The position numbers and the translations under genes are program-made. A DNA stretch of 64,000 bases from assembly GCF_004307425.1 (NCBI RefSeq), contig NZ_SEWZ01000003.1, positions 248,001-312,000 on the forward strand, in the 5' to 3' direction. Shown piece after piece: positions 36,313-45,789 of the stretch (position 1 is the first letter of the stretch; each line of letters opens with the position of its first letter). Under the pieces are notes generated by a model. The model did no database searches, was not told where the DNA came from, and saw only the letters and a list, made by a program, of their open reading frames with translations. This stretch comes from Aquirufa antheringensis (GTDB taxonomy: Bacteria; Bacteroidota; Bacteroidia; Cytophagales; Spirosomataceae).

Positions 36313-37794
36313 ATGAAAAAGAAATATTTAGGTTATTTTTCGCTTGTATTCGCACTGTTACTTTCATCTTGCGAGGAAGCTTATTTAGATACTACCCCTA
36401 CGGCTAGTATTGATGCTGGGTCAGCATATGCCACTACAAAGAATGCAGCGGCGGCTGTTAACGGTATTTACCGTTCGTTTATTGTTCGTTATTTAAGCTC
36501 TCAAGGTCACTCGGGTCACCCTGCTATGATGATTATTCTTGATCACATGGGAGAAGATATGGTCTTAGGAACTACGGCTGCTTCTTGGCACGTGGGAGAG
36601 ACGCGTTGGACGGCTCACCGTTCTGATGTAAACACGATGGTGCAATTTCCTTATGAGATGTATTACCGCATCATAGGTAATGCGAACATTGGTATTGCTA
36701 ATTTAGACAAGGCGGTAGGTCCTGCGGCTGATCGTAATTCATTGAAAGGGGAAGCTTTAGCATTGCGTGCTTTTGGTTATTTCAACTTAGTGCAATTATA
36801 CGGTAAGCGCTATGACGCAACAGCTAAGCCTAATGCACAGTTAGGTGTTCCTTTAGTTTTAGAGCCTACCACAGAAGGAAAGCCACGTAACACGGTAGAA
36901 GAGGTATACGCTCAGATCAACAAAGATTTAGCGGATGCAGCAGCCTTGTTAACAACTTCCCGTTTGAACAAATCACACATTAATTTAAGTGTGGTGAAGG
37001 GTTTACAAGCACGTGTTGCCTTAGTACAACAAGATTGGACAAATGCGGCTAAGTTTGCAGCGGAAGCGCGTGCAGGATATGCACCTATGACGGCAACACA
37101 ATACCAAGATGGTTTTCAAGATTTGACAAACTCAGAGTGGATGTGGGGTTTTGATCACTTAGAAGATCAAACAGAATATTTTGGAGCTTATCACTCGTAC
37201 ATTTCTTGTAACTATAACTCTACGGTTATTAGAACGTATCCTAAGGTAATTAATAGCTTATTGTACAAGCAAATTCCAGCTACAGACGTAAGAGCTAAAA
37301 TGTGGGTTGAGACACCTACGGCAGCTAACTCAATCGTGCCTCCAGGTGGTGTTCGTCCTAAATTCTTAAATCAGAAATTCAGATTGCCAGGTACGCCATC
37401 TACTTCAGCGCAAGGAGATGTTCCCTACATGCGTGCAGCGGAAATGTATTTGATTGAGGCTGAGGCAAAAGCACGTCTAAATGATGCTGCAGGTGCTTCG
37501 CAAGTATTGTTTGACTTAGTAAAAACACGTGACGCTAGTTATGTGAAGTCAACTAAAACAGGTGTTGCTTTAATTGATGAAATCTTGTTACAACGCCGTA
37601 TTGAATTATGGGGTGAAGGACATCGTTTCTTAGACTTGAAGCGTACAAACGCAGCATTGAATAGAAATGGTACAAATGCTATTGCATCTGTCGCTTTATT
37701 GTTTGATGTGCCAGCAGGAGATGTGCGTTGGGAATTCTTAATTCCTCGTCGTGAGATTAATGCAAATCCAGCGATCGTACAAAATCCATTATAA
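36313..37794 (+). CDS. SusD/RagB-family outer-membrane lipoprotein 3
   Basis: 493 aa; signal MKKKYLGYFSLVFALLLSSC with lipobox Cys. RagB/SusD features: LDTTPTASIDAGSAYATTKNAAAAVNGIY N-terminal helix pattern, LKGEALALRAFGYFNLVQLYGKRYD (the SusD TPR signature), AEMYLIEAEAKARLND and ELWGEGHRFLDLKRT near the C-terminus. Works with SusC 3 at the cell surface. A hairpin terminator follows 16 bases after the stop, then an S9 peptidase gene on the same strand. Confidence 0.94.
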   Translation: MKKKYLGYFSLVFALLLSSCEEAYLDTTPTASIDAGSAYATTKNAAAAVNGIYRSFIVRYLSSQGHSGHPAMMIILDHMGEDMVLGTTAASWHVGETRWTAHRSDVNTMVQFPYEMYYRIIGNANIGIANLDKAVGPAADRNSLKGEALALRAFGYFNLVQLYGKRYDATAKPNAQLGVPLVLEPTTEGKPRNTVEEVYAQINKDLADAAALLTTSRLNKSHINLSVVKGLQARVALVQQDWTNAAKFAAEARAGYAPMTATQYQDGFQDLTNSEWMWGFDHLEDQTEYFGAYHSYISCNYNSTVIRTYPKVINSLLYKQIPATDVRAKMWVETPTAANSIVPPGGVRPKFLNQKFRLPGTPSTSAQGDVPYMRAAEMYLIEAEAKARLNDAAGASQVLFDLVKTRDASYVKSTKTGVALIDEILLQRRIELWGEGHRFLDLKRTNAALNRNGTNAIASVALLFDVPAGDVRWEFLIPRREINANPAIVQNPL

Positions 37795-37810
37795 TTTATT
37801 TTGTAATTTA

Positions 37811-37836
37811 AAGGTGGCTAATTTATTAGCCACCTT
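37811..37836 (+). terminator. terminator of SusC/SusD pair 3
   Basis: AAGGTGGCTAA-TTTA-TTAGCCACCTT, 11 pairs, followed by T-run to 37841. Confidence 0.9.
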
Positions 37837-37856
37837 TTTTTGTTTAAATCTATCCT

Positions 37857-40259
37857 ATGAAAAAATCATTCTTAATTGTAGCGCTTAGCGTCTTATCCTT
37901 TTCTACCTCGTATGCGCAGGACGATGCCTATCAATTACCTCCTAAAGCCATTGCAGACTTATTGCTTGCGAAGCCTACGCCACTTGTGCGTATTGATTCG
38001 AAGGCTGAATACCTGTTGTTATTAGGTCGTAATTCCTATCCTACCGTGGAGGAGCTGGGGCAGCCAGAGATGAAAATTGCGGGTCTTCGCTTGAATCCCT
38101 TGAATTTTTCTCCGTCTCGCCAAAGTCCCATCAGCAGCATTACCTTGCAAACAATCCGTACTGGTGCCAAAGTAGAAATCGCCGGTTTACCTAAAAACCT
38201 AGCTGCCGGATCTATTGCTTGGAATCCATCGGAAACCAAAATCGCTTTTGCACAAACCGAGGTAAACGGTGTGGATTTATATGTGATTGATATCGCCTCG
38301 AAAAAAGCTACACGTGTAAATTCATCTCCATTAAATCAGGTATTAGGAAATGCCTTCACTTGGGTGGACGACCAAACTATTCTATACAAGGTGACGACGC
38401 ATGAGGCGGCCGGAGCTCCTAAACGTCCGATTACGCCTAAAGGACCAACCATTCAACAGAATGTAGGAAAAGCGGCACCAAGACCGACGTTCCAGGATTT
38501 GATTAAATCTCCTTACGATGAGAGTTTATTTTCCTATTATGCAGAAGCCCAATTAGTGGTGTATAAAAATGGTGTGAACAAGAAAATAGGGGAGCCTGCT
38601 TTGTATAATTCTTTTCAATTATCTCCGGACAGAAAGTATATTTTGACGCGTTCTGTTGCGAAGCCTTTTTCGTATGCCGTACCGGCTTATGGTTTCCCTA
38701 CGACGGTGAAAGTCTTAGATTTGGACGGAAAAACGATCAAAGAAATTGCAAAATTACCGTCTTCAGAGAGTGCTCCAGCTGGAAATGATAACGTGCAAAA
38801 TGTGCCGCGTGGATTTGATTGGCGTGATGATGAGCCAGCTTCCTTAGTGTATGCGATGCCATTAGATAGTGGTTATATTAAAAAGCAGGTAGAATTTCAC
38901 GATGCCGTTTATTCTTTATCTGCTCCCTTTACACAGGAGGCCAAAGAATTATTTAAGACGAAGACCCGGTATGCTGGGGTGATTTGGGGAAATACGAAAG
39001 TGGCTTTAGTGACGGAAGTATTACGTGGAAAGCAGACATCCAAAGTAAGTCGTTATTCTTCTGCGGATGGATCAATGGAAGTTTTGTACGAGCGTAATCT
39101 AACGGATGCCTACAAAAACCCAGGCAGTCCGGTGTTAATGAAAAATGCGTATGGTCGCGAGGTGATTCAAATGACGGATAACGGGACTAAGATTTTGATG
39201 AACAACCCGGTGGGTTCTTCGGATCAAGGGGATCTTCCCTTTATCTCGAAGTTTGATTTAGCGACGAAGAAGAATGAGATTATTTGGCGCGCAAAACCGG
39301 GCTACTTTGAACAAGTAGAGGAAGTGATTGATGCAGACAAACTGATCGTTTTAAGCAGAAAGGAATCCCAAACGGAGGTGCCGAACTACTTTATCAAGCA
39401 CTTGTTAAATCCATCGCAGGATAAGGCTTTGACCCAATTTGAAAATCCTTATCCGAATTTAGTGGGTATCACTAAGGAGAAAATCAAATACAAGCGTGCG
39501 GATGGCGTGGACTTAACAGGCGATTTATATCTGCCTAAAGGCTATAACAAAGAAAAAGATGGTCCTTTGCCGGTATTGATTTGGGCTTATCCACGTGAAT
39601 TTAATTCAGCGGCAGATGCAGCGCAGGTTCGTGGTAGCAAAGACCGTTTCACTGTCTTGAGCTGGGCTTCACCTATCTATTATGCGACTCAGGGTTATGC
39701 GATTTTAGACAATGCGGAGATGCCGATTGTGTCTACGGATGCTTCTAAAAAGCCGAATGACAACTTCGTTGATCAATTACGTTTAAATGCTTCGGCGGCG
39801 ATAGACCATTTAGTTCAATTAGGCGTGGGCGATCGCAAGCGTATGGCAGTAGGTGGTCACAGTTACGGTGCCTTTATGACAGCGAATTTATTAGCACATA
39901 CCGATTTATTTAAAGCAGGTATCGCACGTAGTGGGGCATACAATCGTACCTTGACTCCTTTTGGGTTCCAAAACGAAGACCGTACTTACTGGCAAGCTCC
40001 GCAATTGTACTATGAAATGAGTCCATTCAGCTACGCAGATAAAATCAAAGAACCGATTTTATTAGTGCACGGCGAGCAAGATGATAACACGGGTACATTC
40101 CCAATTAACTCGGAGCGTTTATACGCTGCTTTGAAAGGAAACGGAGGAACGACTCGTTTTGTCTACTTACCTTACGAAGCACATAGCTATCGTGGGAAAG
40201 AAAACGTTTTACACTTGCTATGGGAGCAATTCCAATGGTTAGAAAAATACGTCAAGTAA
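37857..40259 (+). CDS. S9-family prolyl-oligopeptidase-like serine peptidase
   Basis: 800 aa, signal peptide MKKSFLIVALSVLSFSTSYAQ, so periplasmic or secreted. An N-terminal beta-propeller (SRQSPISSITL, IAWNPSETKIAF, FQLSPDRKYILT blades) precedes the alpha/beta-hydrolase domain (from about residue 570). The triad is visible: GGHSYGAF (Ser about 668), GEQDDNTG (Asp) and EAHSYR (His). The C-terminal part resembles glutamyl endopeptidases of plant chloroplast and bacterial S9D type more than DPP-IV. It lies directly after the third SusC/SusD pair, separated by a terminator, and would act on imported or surface peptides. Confidence 0.88.
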   Translation: MKKSFLIVALSVLSFSTSYAQDDAYQLPPKAIADLLLAKPTPLVRIDSKAEYLLLLGRNSYPTVEELGQPEMKIAGLRLNPLNFSPSRQSPISSITLQTIRTGAKVEIAGLPKNLAAGSIAWNPSETKIAFAQTEVNGVDLYVIDIASKKATRVNSSPLNQVLGNAFTWVDDQTILYKVTTHEAAGAPKRPITPKGPTIQQNVGKAAPRPTFQDLIKSPYDESLFSYYAEAQLVVYKNGVNKKIGEPALYNSFQLSPDRKYILTRSVAKPFSYAVPAYGFPTTVKVLDLDGKTIKEIAKLPSSESAPAGNDNVQNVPRGFDWRDDEPASLVYAMPLDSGYIKKQVEFHDAVYSLSAPFTQEAKELFKTKTRYAGVIWGNTKVALVTEVLRGKQTSKVSRYSSADGSMEVLYERNLTDAYKNPGSPVLMKNAYGREVIQMTDNGTKILMNNPVGSSDQGDLPFISKFDLATKKNEIIWRAKPGYFEQVEEVIDADKLIVLSRKESQTEVPNYFIKHLLNPSQDKALTQFENPYPNLVGITKEKIKYKRADGVDLTGDLYLPKGYNKEKDGPLPVLIWAYPREFNSAADAAQVRGSKDRFTVLSWASPIYYATQGYAILDNAEMPIVSTDASKKPNDNFVDQLRLNASAAIDHLVQLGVGDRKRMAVGGHSYGAFMTANLLAHTDLFKAGIARSGAYNRTLTPFGFQNEDRTYWQAPQLYYEMSPFSYADKIKEPILLVHGEQDDNTGTFPINSERLYAALKGNGGTTRFVYLPYEAHSYRGKENVLHLLWEQFQWLEKYVK

Positions 40260-40280
40260 GGCGAAAAAAAGGAAGCAAAA

Positions 40281-40305
40281 GAGGGCGCCCCGCAGGGGCG
40301 CCCTC
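40281..40305 (+). terminator. terminator after the S9 peptidase (GCA loop)
   Basis: GAGGGCGCCCC-GCA-GGGGCGCCCTC followed by seven T. 11 pairs, GC-rich. Confidence 0.93.
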
Positions 40306-40328
40306 TTTTTTTAAACACACGCAGCATT

Positions 40329-40356
40329 TTTGTGCTTTATTCTTTGTGCTTTAAAA
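40329..40356. repeat. heptad-repeat island C, left part
   Basis: TTTGTGC TTTATTC TTTGTGC TTTAAAA: four 7-base words after ACACGCAGCA. The same ACACGC(A/T)GCA leader precedes the right part, so the two look like copies of one module, each behind a GC-rich terminator. Confidence 0.65.
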
Positions 40357-40357
40357 A

Positions 40358-40384
40358 GAAAGGCGGCCCGCAGGGCCGCCTTTC
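40358..40384. terminator. second GC-rich terminator (GCA loop), bidirectional
   Basis: GAAAGGCGGCCC-GCA-GGGCCGCCTTTC, 12 pairs, with T-run on the right and A-run on the left (a T-run on the minus strand). Probably ends the convergent M13 peptidase gene as well. Confidence 0.85.
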
Positions 40385-40404
40385 TTTTTTTACACGCTGC
40401 AAAA

Positions 40405-40446
40405 TTTGAACTTTGCTCTTTGCTCTTTGAAATTTGAGAAAGCTTA
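40405..40446. repeat. heptad-repeat island C, right part
   Basis: TTTGAAC TTTGCTC, TTTGCTC TTTGAAA, TTTGAGA AAGCTTA: six words in one phase, the last ending with the stop codon of the M13 peptidase gene. TTTGAAC and TTTGCTC are the same words as in islands D and F. Confidence 0.75.
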
Positions 40447-42474
40447 CCAAATCTTAATCCGATCTTCCGGCTTCTTATATAGCTTATCGCCTGGTTTCAC
40501 ATCGAATGCCTTATACCAAGCATCCATATTCACTGGAGCACCAATGGTACGGTATTGACCAGGTGAGTGTGGATCTGTTAATACTTGTTGTGCCTCTGTC
40601 TCAGGTAGAGAGGAACCTCTCCAAACTTGTGCCCAAGCTAAGAAGAAGCGTTGGTCAGGAGAGAAGCCATCGATTTTCTTCGTTGACTTACCTTGCTTCG
40701 TCATTTTGAATGCTTCGTAAGCCATATTCAAACCACCTAAGTCACCGATATTTTCGCCCATCGTTAATTTTCCATTGACGTGGATGGTGTCTTGAACGGT
40801 GTACGCATCAAATTGCTTACCTAAAAGTTCCGTTCTCGCTTTGAACTTTGCTAAATCGTCCTTTGTCCACCAGTTACGTAAAGTTCCGTCTTTGTCGTAT
40901 TGGCTACCTGAATCGTCGAAACCGTGAGACATTTCGTGTCCGATAACAGCACCGATTCCACCATAGTTGATCGCATCATCTGCGTCAGCAGCGAAGAATG
41001 GGAATTGTAAGATACCTGCTGGGAAAACGATTTCGTTCATCACTGGGCTATAGTAGGCGTTTACCGTTGGTGGCGTCATACCCCATTTGCTTCTGTCCAC
41101 TGGTTTGCCTAATTGCGCTAAGTTTTCTTGGAAGCCCCAAGCACCAGCGCGGCGGATGTTTCCGTAGTATTCAGACGCTGAAATTTCTAAGCCATCGTAG
41201 TTTTTCCATTTGTCAGGATACCCGATTTTAGGCGTAAAGGCGTTTAATTTGGCCAAAGCCTTTTCCTTCGTCTCCGCGCTCATCCAATCTAATTTGTTGA
41301 TGCGAACAGCGAAAGCCTTACGTAGGTTAGCGACTAATTCCACCATTCTAGCTTTCGCCTCTGGCTTGAAATATTTAGCCACATACAATTGACCTAATAA
41401 TTCACCTAAGGTTCCGTCCGTCATCGCTGACATGCGTTGCCATCTTGGGGCTTGTACTTTTTGGCCTGATAATACTTGTGAATACGCAAAGCTCGCTTTT
41501 ACGAATGGAGAGCTTAAATAGCCTGCGCTACTACGCAAAACATTCCATGTTAAATAGGTTTTCCAAGTGTCTACAGGTGTTTCGATCAATAATTTGTTCG
41601 CTGCCTCGAAGAATTTAGGGGCACCTACTAGAATTGAATCTGGAGCAGATGTGCCAAAGTCTTGGAAAGTCAATGCCCAGTTAAAGGCAGGTGTCTTTTG
41701 ATTGAAATCAGCAAAGGCAAACTTGTTATAAGTCTTGTACGGATCACGCATTTCGACACGAGCCATCTGCGCTTCAGCTAATTTCTTTTCTAATTGGAAT
41801 ACGGTTTCAGCATTCGCTTTCGCTTGAGCCTCAGGAGTTCCAGTTAACGTAAACAAGGTCGCTACGTATTTTTTGAATGCCTCCTGAATCTTTAGGCTAC
41901 GTGCATCACTCTTTAAGTAGTAATCGCGATCAGGAAGTGATGTTCCACCTTGTCCTAATTGCGGTACCATTTTCTCTACGTTCTTGCGGTCTTGACCGAT
42001 GTAGAAACCAAATAAAGGAGAAGCAATCCCTGAAGAGCGTAAACGCGCGATTTCAGTAACCACTTGTGACTTGAATTGCAAACCTGCGATGTGTTGTAAG
42101 TCCGCTTGGATAGGAGTGTAGCCTAATTTTTCGATAGCTATACTGTCCATTGCTGCCGCATAGAAGTCAGCGACTCTTCTTTCGACTGAACCTGCGGCCG
42201 CTTTCGTGCCTTTGGTCTCATCTAAAATCGTTTTAATCGCATTGATGTTGAAATCGCGTAATTGGTTGAAGGCACCCCAACGTGTTTCTTTGGCTGGGAT
42301 TGGGTTTTTTCTAACCCAAGGTCCATTAGAATATTCCACGAAGTCATCCCCCGCTTTTACGCTCAGGTTCATGTTGTCGCGGTCAATAAATTTCCCCGGT
42401 TTTTCTTGCGCATATAGGCTGCCGCTGAATAGCAATGAGCCTGCAAGGACGAGTTGTAAGTAATTATTTTTCAT
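40444..42474 (-). CDS. M13-family metalloendopeptidase (neprilysin/PepO type)
   Basis: 676 aa, signal peptide MKNNYLQLVLAGSLLFSGSLYAQ. N-terminal helical domain (VKAGDDFVEYSNGPWVRKNPIP), then the M13 catalytic region: VIGHEMSHGFDDSGSQYD (HExxH, residues about 509-513), NGKLTMGENIGDLGGLNMAYEA (ExxxD motif) and the C-terminal DPHSPGQYRTIGAPVN and the family-typical ending. A zinc endopeptidase that degrades small peptides outside the cytoplasm. It is divergent from the second S9 gene, convergent with the first, and belongs with them to a peptide-degrading group. Confidence 0.94.
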   Translation of the reverse strand: MKNNYLQLVLAGSLLFSGSLYAQEKPGKFIDRDNMNLSVKAGDDFVEYSNGPWVRKNPIPAKETRWGAFNQLRDFNINAIKTILDETKGTKAAAGSVERRVADFYAAAMDSIAIEKLGYTPIQADLQHIAGLQFKSQVVTEIARLRSSGIASPLFGFYIGQDRKNVEKMVPQLGQGGTSLPDRDYYLKSDARSLKIQEAFKKYVATLFTLTGTPEAQAKANAETVFQLEKKLAEAQMARVEMRDPYKTYNKFAFADFNQKTPAFNWALTFQDFGTSAPDSILVGAPKFFEAANKLLIETPVDTWKTYLTWNVLRSSAGYLSSPFVKASFAYSQVLSGQKVQAPRWQRMSAMTDGTLGELLGQLYVAKYFKPEAKARMVELVANLRKAFAVRINKLDWMSAETKEKALAKLNAFTPKIGYPDKWKNYDGLEISASEYYGNIRRAGAWGFQENLAQLGKPVDRSKWGMTPPTVNAYYSPVMNEIVFPAGILQFPFFAADADDAINYGGIGAVIGHEMSHGFDDSGSQYDKDGTLRNWWTKDDLAKFKARTELLGKQFDAYTVQDTIHVNGKLTMGENIGDLGGLNMAYEAFKMTKQGKSTKKIDGFSPDQRFFLAWAQVWRGSSLPETEAQQVLTDPHSPGQYRTIGAPVNMDAWYKAFDVKPGDKLYKKPEDRIKIW

Positions 42475-42531
42475 TTGAAAAAGGTTGATGTGACATTAAA
42501 TTAATTAATTTACTGAATCTAAACTACCCAT

Positions 42532-44565
42532 ATGAAGAAATTGTTACTACTACTGTCCTGCTTTTTAGCATTTAGCCTCTCTGTCCACGCTCAAAAGCCC
42601 ATGTCACATGAGATCATGATCAAGCTGAAGAAAGTAGGAGCTCCTAAAATTTCACCAGATGGTCGCCACGTCATCTATTCCCGCATCGAAACGTCTTACA
42701 ATCTAGAAGAACAAACATCAGACCTTTGGATTGCTGCCACGGATGGTTCTTCACAGCCTAGAAAATTAACCAATTCAAAAGGCGGAGAAGACAATTACCA
42801 CTGGTCTGTCGCTTCAGATAAGATTTATTTCATTGCCAAACGCGATGGCGATGAAGCCCCTCAACTTTACGTTTTACCGTTAGCTGGCGGTGAGGCCCAA
42901 CGTTTAACCACACTTTCCACCGGAGTAAGTGATGTTAAATTCTCATCAGACGGCTCGCGCATTATTTTCTCCAGCCGCGTTTTCCCTACCGCTTTCACGG
43001 ATTCGGCAAGCAAGAAATTAGCGGAAGAAAAGAAGAAAATCAAGACCAAAGCACGTGTCTATCAATCGTTTCCCGTTCGTTATTGGGATTCTTGGTTAGA
43101 TGAAAAACAAGGGCACATCTTCACGATGGACCTAAAGTCAGGTTCAAAGCCCGTGAATTTAATGTCGAATCTAACTCTGGTGAATTCCCCAGGTTTCCGT
43201 TTAGGTTCTTATAACTTCAGTGCTGACGGTAAATCAGTGGTGTTTACGGCAACTACGGAATACAATACCACCGCTTATCAATCGGCAAAATCGAATATCT
43301 ATTCGGTGAGTTTGTCTGGTGGTAAAGAAACGGTTTTAGTAAATGATGAGACTTCTTATACTTCAGCGGAATTTACGGCAGATGGGAAATACCTCATTAC
43401 ATCGGGTTCTGCTATCGGCAATAAATTGTATTACCTGAATCGAATTTACCGCTTTGATGCGTCTTCTTTTTCTGCCAAAAAAGAGCTAGCGGCCACCCTC
43501 GATCGTCCCATCAACGATATGGAGATGGCTGGTTCCTCCATCTTTGCTAGTATTGAAGACCAAGGCGTGGATCGTATTGTTGAGATTTCAGTCGCTGATG
43601 GTTCAGTTAAGCCAGTTTTAGGCGCAGAAATTGGATCTTTTACCGGGTTAAGTTTATCGTCCAATCCCCGTATTTTTGCCTATCAATACCAAAATGTGGC
43701 GACTCCGCCAGAGGTTTGGGTCTCAGCAAATGGTTCATTGAAAGCCATTTCAAAAGCGAATGATGCGGTTTTAGCTGGGTTGGAATTACAAAAACCGGAG
43801 GTGATTTGGACTAAATCATCCAGAGGTAAAATGATTCGTTCGGTCGTTTTGAAACCAACCGGTTTTGATGCCTCTAAGAAATACCCTCTCTTCGTTTTAA
43901 TGCACGGCGGTCCAGCTAGTTCATTCAAAGATGTGTTTGGATACCGTTGGAACCCCTACATTTTAGGTTCGGCGGGCTACGTAATCGTGATGACCGACTA
44001 CACAGGATCTGTGGGATATGGTGAGAAATTCGCTCAAGATATTCAGTTTGACCCGTTCAAAGGTCCAGGGCAAGAAATCCAAGAAGCGGCGGCAGATGCC
44101 ATCAAACGCTTCTCGTTTATTGATGGAACCAAACAAGCCGCGGGTGGTGCTTCCTATGGAGGACACTTAGCCAATTGGATGCAGGCGACTACGTCTCATT
44201 ACAAATGCTTAATCTCACACGCGGGTTTAGTGAACTCGGAGGCGCAATGGGGAACATCGGATGTGATTTGGGGTAGAGAATTGATGAATGGGGGAGCACC
44301 TTGGGTACCTACTAAAACCTGGAAGGAACAAAACCCGATGCGTTTTGCTGCGAACTTCAAAACGCCTATGTTGTTAACCGTGGGCGAAAACGATTTCCGG
44401 GTTCCCATTAATAATACGCTAGAAAATTGGAGCATTCACCAACGTCTTCAAATCCCGAGCAAGTTAATCGTCTTCCCAGGTGAGAATCATTGGATCCTGA
44501 ATCCAGATAATTCGAAGTTCCACTATTCGGAAATACAAGGGTGGTTAGCGATGTATTTAAAATAA
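42532..44565 (+). CDS. S9-family peptidase (dipeptidyl-peptidase/acylaminoacyl type)
   Basis: 677 aa, signal peptide MKKLLLLLSCFLAFSLSVHAQ. N-terminal seven-bladed propeller (KKVGAPKISPDGRHVIYSR, VKFSSDGSRIIFSSR, YNFSADGKSVVFTA), then the peptidase domain (from about 440) with LFVLMHGGPASSF, the nucleophile elbow GGASYGGHLANW (Ser about 540), GENDFRVP (Asp) and GENHWI (His). It cleaves short peptides, probably dipeptides or acyl-amino acids. Divergent from the M13 gene. The stop codon runs into heptad island B. Confidence 0.92.
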   Translation: MKKLLLLLSCFLAFSLSVHAQKPMSHEIMIKLKKVGAPKISPDGRHVIYSRIETSYNLEEQTSDLWIAATDGSSQPRKLTNSKGGEDNYHWSVASDKIYFIAKRDGDEAPQLYVLPLAGGEAQRLTTLSTGVSDVKFSSDGSRIIFSSRVFPTAFTDSASKKLAEEKKKIKTKARVYQSFPVRYWDSWLDEKQGHIFTMDLKSGSKPVNLMSNLTLVNSPGFRLGSYNFSADGKSVVFTATTEYNTTAYQSAKSNIYSVSLSGGKETVLVNDETSYTSAEFTADGKYLITSGSAIGNKLYYLNRIYRFDASSFSAKKELAATLDRPINDMEMAGSSIFASIEDQGVDRIVEISVADGSVKPVLGAEIGSFTGLSLSSNPRIFAYQYQNVATPPEVWVSANGSLKAISKANDAVLAGLELQKPEVIWTKSSRGKMIRSVVLKPTGFDASKKYPLFVLMHGGPASSFKDVFGYRWNPYILGSAGYVIVMTDYTGSVGYGEKFAQDIQFDPFKGPGQEIQEAAADAIKRFSFIDGTKQAAGGASYGGHLANWMQATTSHYKCLISHAGLVNSEAQWGTSDVIWGRELMNGGAPWVPTKTWKEQNPMRFAANFKTPMLLTVGENDFRVPINNTLENWSIHQRLQIPSKLIVFPGENHWILNPDNSKFHYSEIQGWLAMYLK

Positions 44566-44570
44566 AAAAA

Positions 44571-44654
44571 AGTCGCTAGTCACTAGTCGCTAGTCTAAAG
44601 TGAATGAGTCTAAAATTAGTGACTCCCGACTATCGACTAGTGACTATCGACTAC
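44571..44654. repeat. heptad-repeat island B (S9/Gfo)
   Basis: Twelve words in one phase: AGTCGCT AGTCACT, AGTCGCT AGTCTAA, AGTGAAT GAGTCTA, AAATTAG TGACTCC, CGACTAT CGACTAG, TGACTAT CGACTAC. The right half is the approximate reverse complement of the left, so it can form a long imperfect hairpin. It lies between the convergent stop codons of the S9 peptidase and the Gfo/Idh gene and includes the latter's stop codon. Confidence 0.85.
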
Positions 44655-45721
44655 AGCTTCACCATCTCCCCCGTCCTCACCGACTCATCACACGCAAAAG
44701 CGATGCGTAAACTGTTAACGGCATCCTCCACGTGATCTGTTAGGTCGATATTTTCAGTTATGGCTTGTAGGAAATAGGCCTGCTCGCGATCGCAAAGACC
44801 TTGGTGATCCGGTTCATCCGTTAGGTTAACCCATTCGTCTTCTTTCGTGAATTCGTTTTTTGCATCGATGTCTGCGTGGTGTACACGCAGGGATTCTGTT
44901 TTCGTGTGTGATTCCACGTCATCGGATTTTCCCTCGCCGCCGGCATTTTTTGCGACGATGGAAACAGAACCTTTAGGCCCAAAAACATCTTTCACAAAAT
45001 ACGCATTCTGTGAGATCATGGGACCCCAGCCGGCCTCGTACCAACCTACGGAACCATCTTCAAAGTGAATTTGTAATTGACCATAATTATAGTTTCCAGC
45101 CGGAATATCTTCCGTCATTCGCGCGCCAATGGCCGAAACACGCAATGGTTTCGAGCGAGTCATTTGGCACATTACATCAATATAGTGTACCCCACAATCG
45201 ACGATAGGGCTTAGCGATTTCATCAAATTACGGTGCACATCCCACATGTAGCCATGGGATTGTTGATTTAAGTTCATCCGCATGACCAACGGTTTTCCCA
45301 TCGTCTTAGCGATTTCGATGAACTTGATCCAAGACGGATGGTGGCGTAAAATGTAGCCCACCACGAGTTTCTTGCCACTTTTTTGAACAGCTTCAGCCAC
45401 CCGAATAGCGCCAGCTAATGAATCGGCGATTGGTTTTTCTAAGAAAACGTGACAATCAGCTTCTAATGCGGCGATGGCATAGGCTTCGTGGGTATCTGGG
45501 TAAGTGGAGATACAAACCGCATCTGGTTTGGAGTCTGATAAGGCGGTGTAATAGTCGCTGTACAGCTTTTGGCCCCCACCTAAAGCTTCATTCAATGCTT
45601 CCTTGCTATTTCCCGGGGAAACGAGTCCGCAGATTTCAAATCCGGCTACGTTTTGGTAGGCTTTCGCATGAGAGGCTCCCATGTTTCCGCAACCCACCAC
45701 GAGCACGCGTATATTTTTCAT
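44651..45721 (-). CDS. Gfo/Idh/MocA-family oxidoreductase
   Basis: 356 aa. N-terminal Rossmann fold VLVVGCGNMGASHAKAY (GxGxxG), then the EKP motif in CHVFLEKPIADS (residues about 90-101), with the conserved DCGVHYIDV dehydratase-like region in the second half (residues about 175-183, typical active-site H). No signal peptide, so cytoplasmic. Substrate is a sugar or polyol derivative of unknown kind. It is convergent with the S9 peptidase, and divergent from the esterase-pectinesterase gene. Confidence 0.9.
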   Translation of the reverse strand: MKNIRVLVVGCGNMGASHAKAYQNVAGFEICGLVSPGNSKEALNEALGGGQKLYSDYYTALSDSKPDAVCISTYPDTHEAYAIAALEADCHVFLEKPIADSLAGAIRVAEAVQKSGKKLVVGYILRHHPSWIKFIEIAKTMGKPLVMRMNLNQQSHGYMWDVHRNLMKSLSPIVDCGVHYIDVMCQMTRSKPLRVSAIGARMTEDIPAGNYNYGQLQIHFEDGSVGWYEAGWGPMISQNAYFVKDVFGPKGSVSIVAKNAGGEGKSDDVESHTKTESLRVHHADIDAKNEFTKEDEWVNLTDEPDHQGLCDREQAYFLQAITENIDLTDHVEDAVNSLRIAFACDESVRTGEMVKL

Positions 45722-45789
45722 GTTAATCGATTTAGAATCGTAAATTAGGAAGAATGATTAGAATAATCGAAACTTCGCCTTTACAAATT

